In this document: positions 9,668 to 17,653 of the stretch, piece after piece
How positions within the stretch are numbered: position 1 is the first letter of the stretch
Layout: each line of letters begins with the position of its first letter
Origin: Leucobacter chromiireducens subsp. chromiireducens
GTDB lineage: Bacteria > Actinomycetota > Actinomycetes > Actinomycetales > Microbacteriaceae
DNA length: 64,000 nt
NCBI RefSeq assembly: GCF_016758255.1
Contig: NZ_QYAD01000002.1
Coordinates: forward strand, 558,001 to 622,000
Direction of reading: 5' to 3'
Program-made: the position numbers and the translations under genes
Notes under the pieces: model-generated
Database searches by the model: none
What the model was told of the DNA's origin: nothing
The model's input: only the letters and a program-made list of their open reading frames with translations

Positions 9668-10657
9668 ATGCGCCTCGGAGTGATCGACGTCGGTTCCAAC
9701 ACCGTCCACCTACTGGTGGTCGATGCGCACCCCGGCGCGAGCCCCAACCCGTACCACTCGCAACGATCCATTCTGCGGCTGATGCGATATCTCGATGCCG
9801 AGGGTGCGATTGTCGAGGAGGGTGTGCAGCTCATCATCGCGGCAATCGCGGAGTCGGTGCGCACCGCCCACGAGATCGGGGTCGACGACCTCATCTGCAC
9901 GGCGACGAGCGCGATTCGCGAGGCGCCGAACGGTGAGGACGTGCTCGCCCGCGTGACGCGCGAGACCGGAGTGGTGCTCGACGTGCTCTCGGGCGAAGAT
10001 GAGGCACGAATCACCATGCTCGCGGTGCGCCGTTGGCTCGGCTGGTCGGCCGGCGAGATCCTGCTCTTCGACATCGGCGGCGGATCCTTCGAGATCGCCC
10101 AGGGCGTCGACGAGTACCCCGATGTGCAGGTGTCCCTGCCGCTGGGAGCGGGCCGCACGACCATCAACTACCTCCCCGAGGATCCGCCCACGCGTGAGGC
10201 GGTCTCGGCGCTGCGATCGCACGCCCGGGCCGAGTTCACACGCGTGCGCGAAGAGCTCTTTCTTGATCGGCCCAGGCCGAAGCGGGTCGTGGGAACCTCG
10301 AAGACCATTCGCTCGCTTGCGCGCCTCATCGGTGGCCCGCCGGATCCCGAGACGGGCGATCTCGCCCCGCTGCACTACACAGGTCTGCGCGAGTGGGAGC
10401 CGACGCTGCGGGACATGCCCTCGAACGTGCGGGAGTATCTGCCCGGCATTACCCCTGAGCGCGGCTATCAGATCATGGCCGGCGCGGTGGTGCTTCGCAC
10501 CGCGATGAAGGTGTTTGAGGTGTCGACACTGACCATCTCCCCGTGGGCGCTCCGTGAGGGGATCGTGCTGCGGTACATCGATGCGCTCGACGGCCGCGGC
10601 GCAGAGCCGGTCGACGCGGAGCAGGATCCTGATCGGGATCCTGCCACCGCGGCGTAG
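9668..10657 (+). CDS. ppx: Ppx/GppA family exopolyphosphatase
   Basis: 329 residues. An ASKHA-fold phosphatase: 'IDVGSNTVHLLVVD' at the N-terminus, 'CTATSAIREAPN', 'LSGEDEARI', 'LLFDIGGGSFEI' and 'GAGRTT' form the two-lobed nucleotide/phosphate site. The length and lack of an HD-type C-terminal domain match the short actinobacterial Ppx type (as in Mycobacterium), acting on polyphosphate or (p)ppGpp; which one is not decidable here. It starts 18 bases after deoC, with a possible own leaderless promoter. Confidence 0.9.
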   Translation: MRLGVIDVGSNTVHLLVVDAHPGASPNPYHSQRSILRLMRYLDAEGAIVEEGVQLIIAAIAESVRTAHEIGVDDLICTATSAIREAPNGEDVLARVTRETGVVLDVLSGEDEARITMLAVRRWLGWSAGEILLFDIGGGSFEIAQGVDEYPDVQVSLPLGAGRTTINYLPEDPPTREAVSALRSHARAEFTRVREELFLDRPRPKRVVGTSKTIRSLARLIGGPPDPETGDLAPLHYTGLREWEPTLRDMPSNVREYLPGITPERGYQIMAGAVVLRTAMKVFEVSTLTISPWALREGIVLRYIDALDGRGAEPVDAEQDPDRDPATAA

Positions 10658-10665
10658 CGCCGAGG

Positions 10666-11586
10666 CTACTCGGCCTCGGCAACCGCCTGCTTGATTGCGA
10701 GCGCGAGCTGGCGCACGGCGGCTGACGGCCGGCCCGTGCTCGGCTCGGTCGGAGCCGCAAGCAGCACCGAACGCGCGAACGTTGGATCCTCGATGGGCTT
10801 CAGGATCACGCCGGGGTGGCTGTGGCCGGCGGCGAGTTGCGCGACGAGTCCGATGACCATGCGCGCCGCGATCATGCCGAGCATGACCTGGAAGTCGTCG
10901 GAGCGGATCGCAACCTCAAGCGTGTAGCCAGCGGCTGCGAATGCGTCGACCACCACGGCGTCCATGGGGTCGTCCTCGGTTGCACCGAGAAGCCAGCGCT
11001 CGGTGCGGAGGGTGAGCAGCGTCTCCATGCTGATCGAGGAGTGGTCGGCCAGCGGGTGCCCGACGGGGAGCGCCAGCATCAGCGGATCGCGCAGCACCTC
11101 GACGGTGGCGATGTCAGGTCGAAACGGCAGGTCGTGGCCGGGCACCGAGTACAGAAGCGCGGCGTCGAGTTCGCGGCGGTTCACGTCGCGCACGAGCGGG
11201 GAGACCTCTTCGAGCACGGCGTCGAGTTCGATGCTCAGATCGCTCAGCTGGGCGGCGATCGAGGGGAGGAGGCGGGCCGCGGCCGTGGGGAAGGTGCCAA
11301 ACCGGAGCCGCGTCTGGCCCATCTGCGTGAACTCGCGGGCGTCGTGCAGCGTGCGCTCGCTCAGCGTGAGGATCTCGCGTGCGCGATCCAGTACCAGGTG
11401 CCCGACTGGGGTGAGCGTGCTGCCGCGTGAGCTGCGTTCGAGTAGTGGTGCCCCGACGAGCGCATCGAGATTGCGGAGATGGTAGTCGACGGTGGGTTGG
11501 CTCCACGCGAGTATGCGCGCCGCCTGTGTGACCGACCCCGTTGCGTGCACCGCACGCAGCGCCTGCAGCTGGCGAAGATCGATCAC
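10666..11586 (-). CDS. LysR-family transcriptional regulator
   Basis: 306 residues from GTG at 11584-11586. A further upstream ATG at 11622 is rejected because a good promoter (-35 TTGACG, -10 TATATG) lies between the two and would leave it untranscribed. The N-terminal LysR helix-turn-helix is clear ('AVHATGSVTQAARIL', 'SQPTVDYHLRNL'), followed by the periplasmic-binding-protein-like effector domain. It is divergent from the decarboxylase-permease-USP unit and shares a 122-bp intergenic region with it containing a perfect palindrome, so it is the probable regulator of that unit. Confidence 0.9.
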   Translation of the reverse strand: MIDLRQLQALRAVHATGSVTQAARILAWSQPTVDYHLRNLDALVGAPLLERSSRGSTLTPVGHLVLDRAREILTLSERTLHDAREFTQMGQTRLRFGTFPTAAARLLPSIAAQLSDLSIELDAVLEEVSPLVRDVNRRELDAALLYSVPGHDLPFRPDIATVEVLRDPLMLALPVGHPLADHSSISMETLLTLRTERWLLGATEDDPMDAVVVDAFAAAGYTLEVAIRSDDFQVMLGMIAARMVIGLVAQLAAGHSHPGVILKPIEDPTFARSVLLAAPTEPSTGRPSAAVRQLALAIKQAVAEAE

Positions 11587-11600
11587 CCTGTCACCTACTC

Positions 11601-11629
11601 CATATAGTGTGCGTCGAAACAAACGTCAA
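11601..11629 (-). promoter_or_regulatory. Promoter of the LysR gene
   Basis: On the minus strand, TTGACG (11629-11624), a 17-bp spacer and TATATG (11606-11601). The -10 lies 14 bases before the GTG start. Confidence 0.6.
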
Positions 11630-11635
11630 TTCTGC

Positions 11636-11652
11636 CACATATGGCGTATGTG
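11636..11652. promoter_or_regulatory. Palindromic LysR-type operator candidate
   Basis: CACATA-TGGCG-TATGTG, a perfect 6-5-6 inverted repeat between the divergent LysR and decarboxylase genes, just upstream of the LysR -35. Position and form fit a LysR recognition site. Confidence 0.55.
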
Positions 11653-11708
11653 AGTCCTGAGGGATCTGAGGATTCATTTGGGCGCCCTTCCCGGACAGGA
11701 TGGAACTC

Positions 11709-13292
11709 ATGTTCCATGCAGATGCCACGTCCGACGCGCGCGTTGCGACGCTCGAGACCGCCGATCTCGACCAGGCGAGCACCGCTCGCGATGACCGTCT
11801 CCGCCGACACGAGCGCACCCCGTTTGCGGATGCGCTGGAGCGCTACATCGAGCGCGATCCGACGCAGCTGATGGTGCCCGGGCACGGCGGAAGCGACCGT
11901 GGGATCAGCGGGCGGCTTGCCGACTTCCTGGGGGAGCGGGCGCTGCGTCTCGACGTCCCCATGCTGCTTGAAGGGCTTGATCTTGAGAGCGACTCGCCGC
12001 TCGACGAAGCGCTCGCGCTTGCCGCCGATGCGTGGGGAGCGAAGCGCACCTGGTTCCTCACAAACGGTGCCTCGCAGGCGAATCGCACGGCGGCGCTCGC
12101 GGCGCGTGGTCTGGGGGAGCACCTGCTCGCTCAGCGCAGCGCACACTCGAGCTTCAGCGACGGTGTGCTGCTCGCCGGCATCACACCTTCGTACGTGTTC
12201 CCCGCGGTCGATGACGCGAACGGTATGGCGCACGGGGTGTCTCCCGAGGCGCTCGATCGCGCGCTCGCGGAGGCTGCGGCTGACGGTCGCCCGGCAGCGG
12301 CGGTGTACGTGATTTCGCCGAGCTACTTTGGTTCCGTCTCTGATGTGCGGGGCCTCTCTGAGGTGGCGCACGCCCACGGCGCACCGCTCATCGTCGACGG
12401 CGCGTGGGGGCCGCACTTCGGCTTCCACCCCGAACTGCCGGAGTCGCCCGCCCGGCTCGGCGCCGACCTCGTGATCTCGAGCACGCACAAGCTTGCCGGC
12501 TCGCTCACCCAGTCTGCGATGCTGCACCTGGGGCATGGCCCCTACGCGGAGCAGCTCGAGCCGCTCGTGGAGCGTGCGCTCTCGATGACAGCATCCACCT
12601 CGACCAGTGCGATTCTGCGCGCTTCGCTGGATATCGCGCGTGCCGCCCTCGTGGGCGGCGAGGCGGCGATTGGCCGTTCGGTTGCCACCGCGAAGCGACT
12701 GCGCGAACTGCTGCGCGCTGACGAGCGCTTCGACGTGGTGAGTGATCACTTCGACGCGTTCCCCGACATCGTGGACACCGACCTGCTCCGAGTGCCGATC
12801 GACGTCTCGGCCACCGGACTCTCCGGCCACTGGCTGCGTGACCGCCTCATCGCCGACCATGCGCTCTACTTCGAGATGTCCACGGCCACGTCGATCGTTG
12901 CGGTGATCGGTGCCGGGAAGACGCCGGACGTCGACGCGGTTTACGCCGCGCTTGTCGCCGTGGTCGAGTCACCCGAGGCGACCACCGCGCGCGCCGAGCA
13001 GGCAAACGTTGAGGCATTCCCCGCGCTCCCCGCGCCGGGCACCCGTCGGCTCTCGCCGCGGGAGGGCTTCTTCGGTGACACTGAACTCGTGTCGGCTGCC
13101 GAAGCAGTGGGCCGCGTCTCCGCGGACACGCTCGCGGCGTATCCGCCGGGAATCCCGAACGTGATGCCCGGCGAGGAGATCACCGCAGCGGCGGTCGAGT
13201 TCTTGCACGCGGTGGCCGCATCTCCCACGGGCTACGTGCGCGGGGCGGTCGATCCCGATGTTTCGCAGTTCCGCGTCGTGCGGAACCCGTAG
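11709..13292 (+). CDS. Orn/Lys/Arg decarboxylase family PLP enzyme
   Basis: 527 residues from the ATG at 11709 (MFHADAT), preferred over the ATG at 11700 because GGACAGG at 11693-11699 then has a workable distance. Fold-type I PLP enzyme of the short Gram-positive SpeA/YaaO class without the response-regulator-like wing domain: 'LMVPGHGGSDRG', 'TNGASQANR', 'IVDGAWGPHFGFH' and 'STHKLAG' with the cofactor Lys261; the C-terminal Orn_DC_C domain has 'YPPGIP'. It releases CO2 from a basic amino acid to give a diamine or agmatine; which substrate is unclear. A permease and stress protein follow, suggesting acid stress or polyamine production. Confidence 0.88.
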   Translation: MFHADATSDARVATLETADLDQASTARDDRLRRHERTPFADALERYIERDPTQLMVPGHGGSDRGISGRLADFLGERALRLDVPMLLEGLDLESDSPLDEALALAADAWGAKRTWFLTNGASQANRTAALAARGLGEHLLAQRSAHSSFSDGVLLAGITPSYVFPAVDDANGMAHGVSPEALDRALAEAAADGRPAAAVYVISPSYFGSVSDVRGLSEVAHAHGAPLIVDGAWGPHFGFHPELPESPARLGADLVISSTHKLAGSLTQSAMLHLGHGPYAEQLEPLVERALSMTASTSTSAILRASLDIARAALVGGEAAIGRSVATAKRLRELLRADERFDVVSDHFDAFPDIVDTDLLRVPIDVSATGLSGHWLRDRLIADHALYFEMSTATSIVAVIGAGKTPDVDAVYAALVAVVESPEATTARAEQANVEAFPALPAPGTRRLSPREGFFGDTELVSAAEAVGRVSADTLAAYPPGIPNVMPGEEITAAAVEFLHAVAASPTGYVRGAVDPDVSQFRVVRNP

Positions 13293-13309
13293 CCCCACCC
13301 ACACGTGCG

Positions 13310-13473
13310 CCCCGGAACGGACAAGATCCGCTCCGGGGTGCGGTGGGGAGCGGCGCGCTCACGCCGCTCCCCGCATGATCCAGCAACTGGATCACCGGCG
13401 CTCAGCACCCTGGCGCCGGGTACGACCGATCGCGGCCACTGCCGCGTGAGACAACGAAGTCTGGAGTAAGACT
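13310..13473 (+). promoter_or_regulatory. Structured leader of the APC permease gene: six consecutive hairpins
   Basis: Between decarboxylase and permease I see these inverted repeats: 13310-13338 (12 bp, one mismatch), 13345-13372 (11 bp perfect), 13377-13393 (GATCCAG/CTGGATC, 3-base loop), 13395-13419 (CCGGCGC/GCGCCGG), 13431-13446 (CGCGGC/GCCGCG) and 13458-13473 (AGTCT/AGACT with GGAG of the ribosome site in the loop). GTCT at 13459-13462 can instead pair with AGAC at 13449-13452, so two exclusive forms of the last hairpin exist. No known riboswitch class is recognised. The first two may be terminators of the decarboxylase transcript. Confidence 0.5.
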
Positions 13474-13476
13474 GAC

Positions 13477-15006
13477 ATGGCGAGCACCCTGCGACAGCAG
13501 CTCTTCCGAGTGAAGCCCGTTCCCCGAGATGGCGGTGAGGAAGGCAGCGAGCTCAAGCGCAGCATCGGTCTGTTCCAGCTGACGCTCATCGGCGTGGGCG
13601 GCACAATCGGAACCGGTATTTTCTTTATCCTCTCCGAGGCGGTGCCGATTGCGGGCCCTGCAGTGCTCTGGTCGTTCGTGATCGCCGGCCTCGTGGCCGG
13701 GCTGTCGGTGCTGTGCTACGCGGAGCTCGCGAGCAGCGTGCCCGTGTCGGGCTCCTCGTACTCCTACGCCTACAGCACGCTCGGCGAGCTGCCCGCAATG
13801 GGAGTCGCCGCCTGTCTGCTCCTCGAGTACGGCGTCTCGACCGCCGCCGTCGCGGTCGGCTGGTCGCAGTACGTGAACCAGCTCTTCGTGAACCTGCTCG
13901 GCTGGGAGCTCCCGCACGCACTGCTCTATGCGCCCGAGGAAGGCGGCATCATTAACCTGCCCGCAGTGATCCTGATCGGGCTCTGCTGCCTCCTGCTGAT
14001 CCGCGGTACATCCGAGTCCGTGATCGCAAACACGCTCATGGTGCTCACGAAGATCGCCGTGCTGCTCTTCTTCGTCGCCGTGGGTATCACCGGCTGGAAC
14101 GCTGACCACTTCGCAAACTTCGCACCCTTCGGCTTCACCGGAATTATGACGGGCGCCGGCATTATCTTCTTCTCGTTCGTTGGTCTTGACGCAGTCGCAA
14201 CCGCCGGCGATGAGGCAAAGAACCCGCGCCGCAATCTGCCGATCGCGCTCATCACCGCGCTCATTATCGTCACCGCCGTTTACGTGCTCGTCGCGGTGAC
14301 CGCGCTTGGCGCCCAGGCCGCGGGCGACTTCGCGGGTCAGAGCGCGGGCCTCTCTGCCATCCTTGAGAACATCGTTGGGGCGACCTGGCCGGGCACCGTG
14401 GTGGCCGCAGGGGCCGTGATCTCCATCTTCAGCGTGACCCTGGTGGTGCTGTATGGCCAGACCCGTATTCTCTTTGCGATGAGCCGCGACGGCATGGCGC
14501 CGAAGATCTTCCAGAAGGTCAACCCGCGCACCATGACCCCGATCGCGAACACGATCATTGTCTCCGTGATTGTCGCGGTCCTCGCGGGAGTGCTGCCCAT
14601 CAACTTCCTCGCCGAGATGACTTCGATCGGCACGCTCGCCGCGTTCCTCGTGGTCTCGATTGCCGTGATGGTGCTTCGCCGGCGTGAGCCCGACCTGGAG
14701 CGCAAGTTCCGCGTGCCGCTCTACCCGGTGATCCCGATCCTGTCGATCATCGGCTGCCTCTGGATCATCAAGGATCTCCGCCCCATCACGATCTTCGTGT
14801 TCGCGGCGTGGACGATCATCGTGCTGGTCTGGTACTACTTCACCGGCCGCAAGAACTCAGTGCTCGGCCACCGTATCGACACGGGCATGATCGTGCTCAC
14901 CGGCCCCGGGAAGTACCGCTACGCGGATTCCAGTGCGGATGAGCTCGCGGACGAGGACTTCGATCTCGAGAACGCACCCCTCGATCGGGATCGGGGCGAG
15001 CGATGA
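13477..15006 (+). CDS. APC-family amino acid permease
   Basis: 509 residues with about 12 membrane segments. The APC signature at the first helix is clear ('LIGVGGTIGTGIFFILSEA'), followed by 'GSSYSYAYSTLGE' and 'FFSFVGLDAVATAGDEAKNP'. It resembles the cationic amino acid transporter (CAT/YfnA) branch. The neighbouring decarboxylase suggests it imports its substrate or exchanges substrate for amine. The start has GGAG at 13463-13466 in a possible hairpin loop. It overlaps the universal stress protein gene by 4 bases. Confidence 0.9.
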   Translation: MASTLRQQLFRVKPVPRDGGEEGSELKRSIGLFQLTLIGVGGTIGTGIFFILSEAVPIAGPAVLWSFVIAGLVAGLSVLCYAELASSVPVSGSSYSYAYSTLGELPAMGVAACLLLEYGVSTAAVAVGWSQYVNQLFVNLLGWELPHALLYAPEEGGIINLPAVILIGLCCLLLIRGTSESVIANTLMVLTKIAVLLFFVAVGITGWNADHFANFAPFGFTGIMTGAGIIFFSFVGLDAVATAGDEAKNPRRNLPIALITALIIVTAVYVLVAVTALGAQAAGDFAGQSAGLSAILENIVGATWPGTVVAAGAVISIFSVTLVVLYGQTRILFAMSRDGMAPKIFQKVNPRTMTPIANTIIVSVIVAVLAGVLPINFLAEMTSIGTLAAFLVVSIAVMVLRRREPDLERKFRVPLYPVIPILSIIGCLWIIKDLRPITIFVFAAWTIIVLVWYYFTGRKNSVLGHRIDTGMIVLTGPGKYRYADSSADELADEDFDLENAPLDRDRGER

Positions 15007-15941
15007 CCGTTGTCGTCGGAATCGCCCCGGGGCACCCGTCCGTGGCCGCCGTGCACCTGGGTGCGCTGCTCGCTCGCTCGTATGCTCAGCCCCTCGTGCT
15101 TGCCGCGGTCACCCCTGCGGGCTGGACCCCGGGCGGTGGCGGTGTGGACGGAGAGTACCTGCGCTACCTCGAAGCCGCCGCGGCCGAGGCGATTGCGGGA
15201 GTGCGCGAGGAGTGCGCGAGCGCGCTCGACGACCTCGAAGTGCGCAGCGTCATCCGTTCTGCGTCCAGCGCCCGCCGTGGGCTCCTCGAAGTGTGCGAGG
15301 ACGCGCGAGCCGTTCGCCTGGTGCTCGGCGAGGCGGGCGAGCCGGGCGACGGTGCTGACGATGGCATCGTGCTGGGATCTGTCGGGATCGGACTGCTCCA
15401 GAGCGCTGAGCTGCCGGTCGCAATCGCCCCGCACGGGTATGTGGCGGAGCCCGGGGCTCGCCTCGAGCGCATCACCGCCGCGTACAACGGATCCGACACC
15501 TCAGGGGAGCTCGTGCTCGCAGCGGCGGCCGTCGCCGCGGAAGCGGGGGCGAGCGTTCGCATCGCCTCGTTCCACCCCCGCCCACGGGGCCTCCTCGGTG
15601 CCGCGATCGGCTTTGCTGCGGAAGACGCGGTGATCGCTGAGTGGGAGTCCCTCATTCGAGAACGTGCGGCGACTCTTGAGTGCGAGATCGACGGGCGTGC
15701 CCCGCGGCCGAGCGCCGTGGAGCTGGTCGTCGGTGCTGGGAAGGACTGGCGTGCGGCGCTTCGCGCGATCCCGTGGGGTCCCGCAGAGGTGCTGCTGCTC
15801 GGCTCGAGTAGCGCGGGCGCGCTCGCACGGATCTCCCTCGGCTCGCACGCGGCAAAGATCGTGCGGCACGCGCCTGCCCCCGTGGTCTTTGTGCCGCGGC
15901 GTGCTGCCGACGGGTACGTCGAGCAGGGGAGCGGAAGCTAA
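15003..15941 (+). CDS. Universal stress protein, two UspA domains
   Basis: 312 residues made of two UspA-like halves (about 1-142 and 147-306). The C-terminal half carries a UspA ATP-site-like end, 'LGSSSAGALARISLG' followed by 'APVVFVPR', and the N-terminal half has a corresponding 'LGSVGIGLLQS...LPVAIAP'. The ATG overlaps the permease stop, so it is cotranslated with the transporter; transporter-linked USPs are a known arrangement and may sense nucleotide or modulate transport. A strong hairpin follows directly. Confidence 0.88.
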   Translation: MTVVVGIAPGHPSVAAVHLGALLARSYAQPLVLAAVTPAGWTPGGGGVDGEYLRYLEAAAAEAIAGVREECASALDDLEVRSVIRSASSARRGLLEVCEDARAVRLVLGEAGEPGDGADDGIVLGSVGIGLLQSAELPVAIAPHGYVAEPGARLERITAAYNGSDTSGELVLAAAAVAAEAGASVRIASFHPRPRGLLGAAIGFAAEDAVIAEWESLIRERAATLECEIDGRAPRPSAVELVVGAGKDWRAALRAIPWGPAEVLLLGSSSAGALARISLGSHAAKIVRHAPAPVVFVPRRAADGYVEQGSGS

Positions 15942-15944
15942 CCG

Positions 15945-15980
15945 CGGGATCCCGGGCCGCATGGCGCGCCCGGGATCCCG
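15945..15980 (+). terminator. Hairpin terminator after the stress protein gene
   Basis: Perfect 12-bp inverted repeat CGGGATCCCGGG / CCCGGGATCCCG with a 12-base loop, starting 4 bases after the stop. No T tract. Confidence 0.65.
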
Positions 15981-16068
15981 TTCCCGCGGGCCGGTTTGGT
16001 GTTCGGGGCCACGAGCGGGTAAAGTTAACTCTCGGTGCGGCGCTCCTCCGGAGAGCAGTTTCCAACAT

Positions 16069-16143
16069 TGGGATATGGTGTAATTGGCAACACAACGGTT
16101 TCTGGTACCGTCATTCTAGGTTCGAGTCCTGGTATCCCAGCCA
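16069..16143 (+). tRNA. tRNA-Gln (CTG)
   Basis: Cloverleaf by eye: acceptor TGGGATA (16069-16075) with TATCCCA (16133-16139), anticodon stem ACGGT/ACCGT with loop TTCTGGT giving anticodon CTG, T arm with GGTTCGAGTCC, discriminator G at 16140 and CCA encoded at 16141-16143. The U1-A72 first pair is typical of bacterial tRNA-Gln. Confidence 0.95.
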
Positions 16144-16145
16144 CC

Positions 16146-16187
16146 AAAGCCCCTGACTTTCTGCGGAAAGCCAGGGGCTTTTTGTTT
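16146..16187 (+). terminator. Intrinsic terminator of tRNA-Gln
   Basis: AAAGCCCCTGACTTTC pairs with GAAAGCCAGGGGCTTT (one A/C mismatch, TGCG loop), followed by a T-rich tract. It begins 2 bases after the CCA end. Confidence 0.9.
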
Positions 16188-16239
16188 CCGCGGAACGGGA
16201 ACTGTGCTCGGCAGGTGTTGCCGGGACTACGCTGGCCGC

Positions 16240-17142
16240 ATGGCGAAGAAGCAAGCGGAACAGTCTGTAGTGCGTGGCGCAACGGTGCTCATCACGGGTG
16301 CTGCGCGGGGCATGGGGGAGCTCTATGCGCGTCGGGCCGCGCGGGAGGGCGCTGCCGCAATCGCCCTCTGGGACGTTGACCGGGATCGTGCCGAGGCGCT
16401 TGCCGCGGAACTCATGCGGGCAGCTGGGCGAGGGGCGCGATCCCAATCCGACGTTTCCACACTCACCGTTCGCGCGTATGCGATCGACATTGCGGATCGC
16501 GATGCGGTGTCTCGCGGGATGGCGCGGGTCCGCGAGGAGCTCGGTGCTCCCGATGTGCTGATCAACAATGCGGGGATCGTGCGGGGCGCGCTGTTCTGGG
16601 AGCACGACGCCGAACGCGACATCGAACTCACTATGCGCGTCAATGCGATTGCCCCGATGTGGTTGAGCCGGGAGGTGCTGCCCGCCATGCTCGATGATCG
16701 CTCGCGCCCCAAGCGAATCCTCAACATCGCGTCAGCCGCGGGCACGCTGCCGAACCCGCGCATGAGCGTGTATGCCGCGTCGAAGTGGGCAATGATCGGG
16801 TGGAGTGAGTCGCTGCGACTGGAGCTGGAGCGCACCGGCCACGCCCACGTCGCGGTCACCACGTTCTGCCCGAGCTACATCTCAACAGGAATGTTTGCGG
16901 GCGCGCGCGGGCCCCTCCTGACGCCGATCATGACACCGAAGCGGGCCGTCGCGGCAGCCTGGCGGGGCATGCTGCGGGGCACGCCGGTCGTGACGAAGCC
17001 GTGGACGGTGAAGCTTGCACTGGCGTTTCGCGGCGTGCTGCCGACGCGGGCCTGGGACTTCGTAGCGGGGCGCGTCTTCAAGGTCTACTCTTCGATGGAT
17101 GAGTTCACCGGCCGGGGCGACAGCGGCCCCAACGAGAGTTAG
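16240..17142 (+). CDS. Short-chain dehydrogenase/reductase (SDR)
   Basis: 300 residues from the ATG at 16240; an earlier in-frame GTG adds 12 residues and lacks support. Classical SDR motifs: cofactor glycine motif 'TGAARGMG' near residue 20, 'NNAG', catalytic 'YAASK' with the preceding Ser in 'IASAAG'. The acidic residue of 'WDVDRDR' at the end of the second strand suggests NAD(H) preference. C-terminal residues are membrane-proximal and hydrophobic. Its stop overlaps the convergent MarR gene's stop by 4 bases. Substrate unknown. Confidence 0.9.
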   Translation: MAKKQAEQSVVRGATVLITGAARGMGELYARRAAREGAAAIALWDVDRDRAEALAAELMRAAGRGARSQSDVSTLTVRAYAIDIADRDAVSRGMARVREELGAPDVLINNAGIVRGALFWEHDAERDIELTMRVNAIAPMWLSREVLPAMLDDRSRPKRILNIASAAGTLPNPRMSVYAASKWAMIGWSESLRLELERTGHAHVAVTTFCPSYISTGMFAGARGPLLTPIMTPKRAVAAAWRGMLRGTPVVTKPWTVKLALAFRGVLPTRAWDFVAGRVFKVYSSMDEFTGRGDSGPNES

Positions 17143-17591
17143 GCGCCCGCGTCGACCGCCGCGATGATCGTAGTGAGTTCGTCGCGCAGCGCCTCGAGTC
17201 GTTCGATCGGCAGCCCGAGGCGGCTGATCACGGCGGGCGGAACGTCGAGGGCCTGCTCGCGAAGGGCTGCCCCCTCGGGGGTCGGCGCGAGGGCGAAGGT
17301 GCGATCATCGTCTGCGACCGGTTGGCGCGCGATCAGCCCGAGGCTTTCCAGTCGTTTCACGAGCGGTGAGAGCGTCGCGGGATCCAGGCGGAGCGAGTCC
17401 GCGAGGTCCCTGAAGCGCATCGGTGCGTTCTCCCAGAGCGCCAGCATGACGAGGTACTGCGGGTGGGTGAGGCCGAGTGGCTCAAGAATGGGGCGGTACA
17501 CGCCGATGACGCTGCGGCTCGCCACGGCGAGGGCGAAGCACACCTGGCGATCCAGCTTCAGCAGATCCTCGGGAGTTGACTCGGTTGCCAT
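17139..17591 (-). CDS. MarR-family transcriptional regulator
   Basis: 150 residues, normal for the family. The winged helix is clear: 'LTHPQYLVMLALWENAPMRF', 'LRLDPATLSPLVKRLESLGL' and the wing 'RQPVADDDRTFAL'. It resembles the OhrR/MarR type, and a Cys is present near the N-terminus at residue 18 ('QVCFALAVASR'), which is where OhrR-type regulators carry their peroxide-sensing Cys; this is suggestive only. Two copies of a TTTGTGCRCAAA palindrome lie upstream, the nearer 18 bases before its ATG, indicating autoregulation and control of the divergent gene. Confidence 0.9.
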   Translation of the reverse strand: MATESTPEDLLKLDRQVCFALAVASRSVIGVYRPILEPLGLTHPQYLVMLALWENAPMRFRDLADSLRLDPATLSPLVKRLESLGLIARQPVADDDRTFALAPTPEGAALREQALDVPPAVISRLGLPIERLEALRDELTTIIAAVDAGA

Positions 17592-17608
17592 GCTCAGATT
17601 CTAACTCA

Positions 17609-17653
17609 TTTGTGCACAAACGTTCTGTGGTAACATTTTGTTTGTGCGCAAAC
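17609..17653. promoter_or_regulatory. Two MarR-type operators between marR and the zinc-ribbon gene
   Basis: Perfect 12-bp palindrome TTTGTGCACAAA at 17609-17620 and GTTTGTGCGCAAAC at 17640-17653 (within a near-perfect 22-bp palindrome). Their centres are 32 bp apart, about three helical turns. The second overlaps the start codon of the rightward gene. A -10-like TAACAT at 17631-17636 lies between them. Confidence 0.7.
17631..17636 (+). promoter_or_regulatory. Candidate -10 element, leaderless, for the zinc-ribbon gene
   Basis: TAACAT ends 7 bases before the GTG at 17644 and sits between the two palindromes. Confidence 0.35.

Noticed and set aside
11587-11622. ATG at 11622 as the LysR start
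   Set aside because: It lies upstream of the best -10 box; GTG at 11586 fits the promoter.
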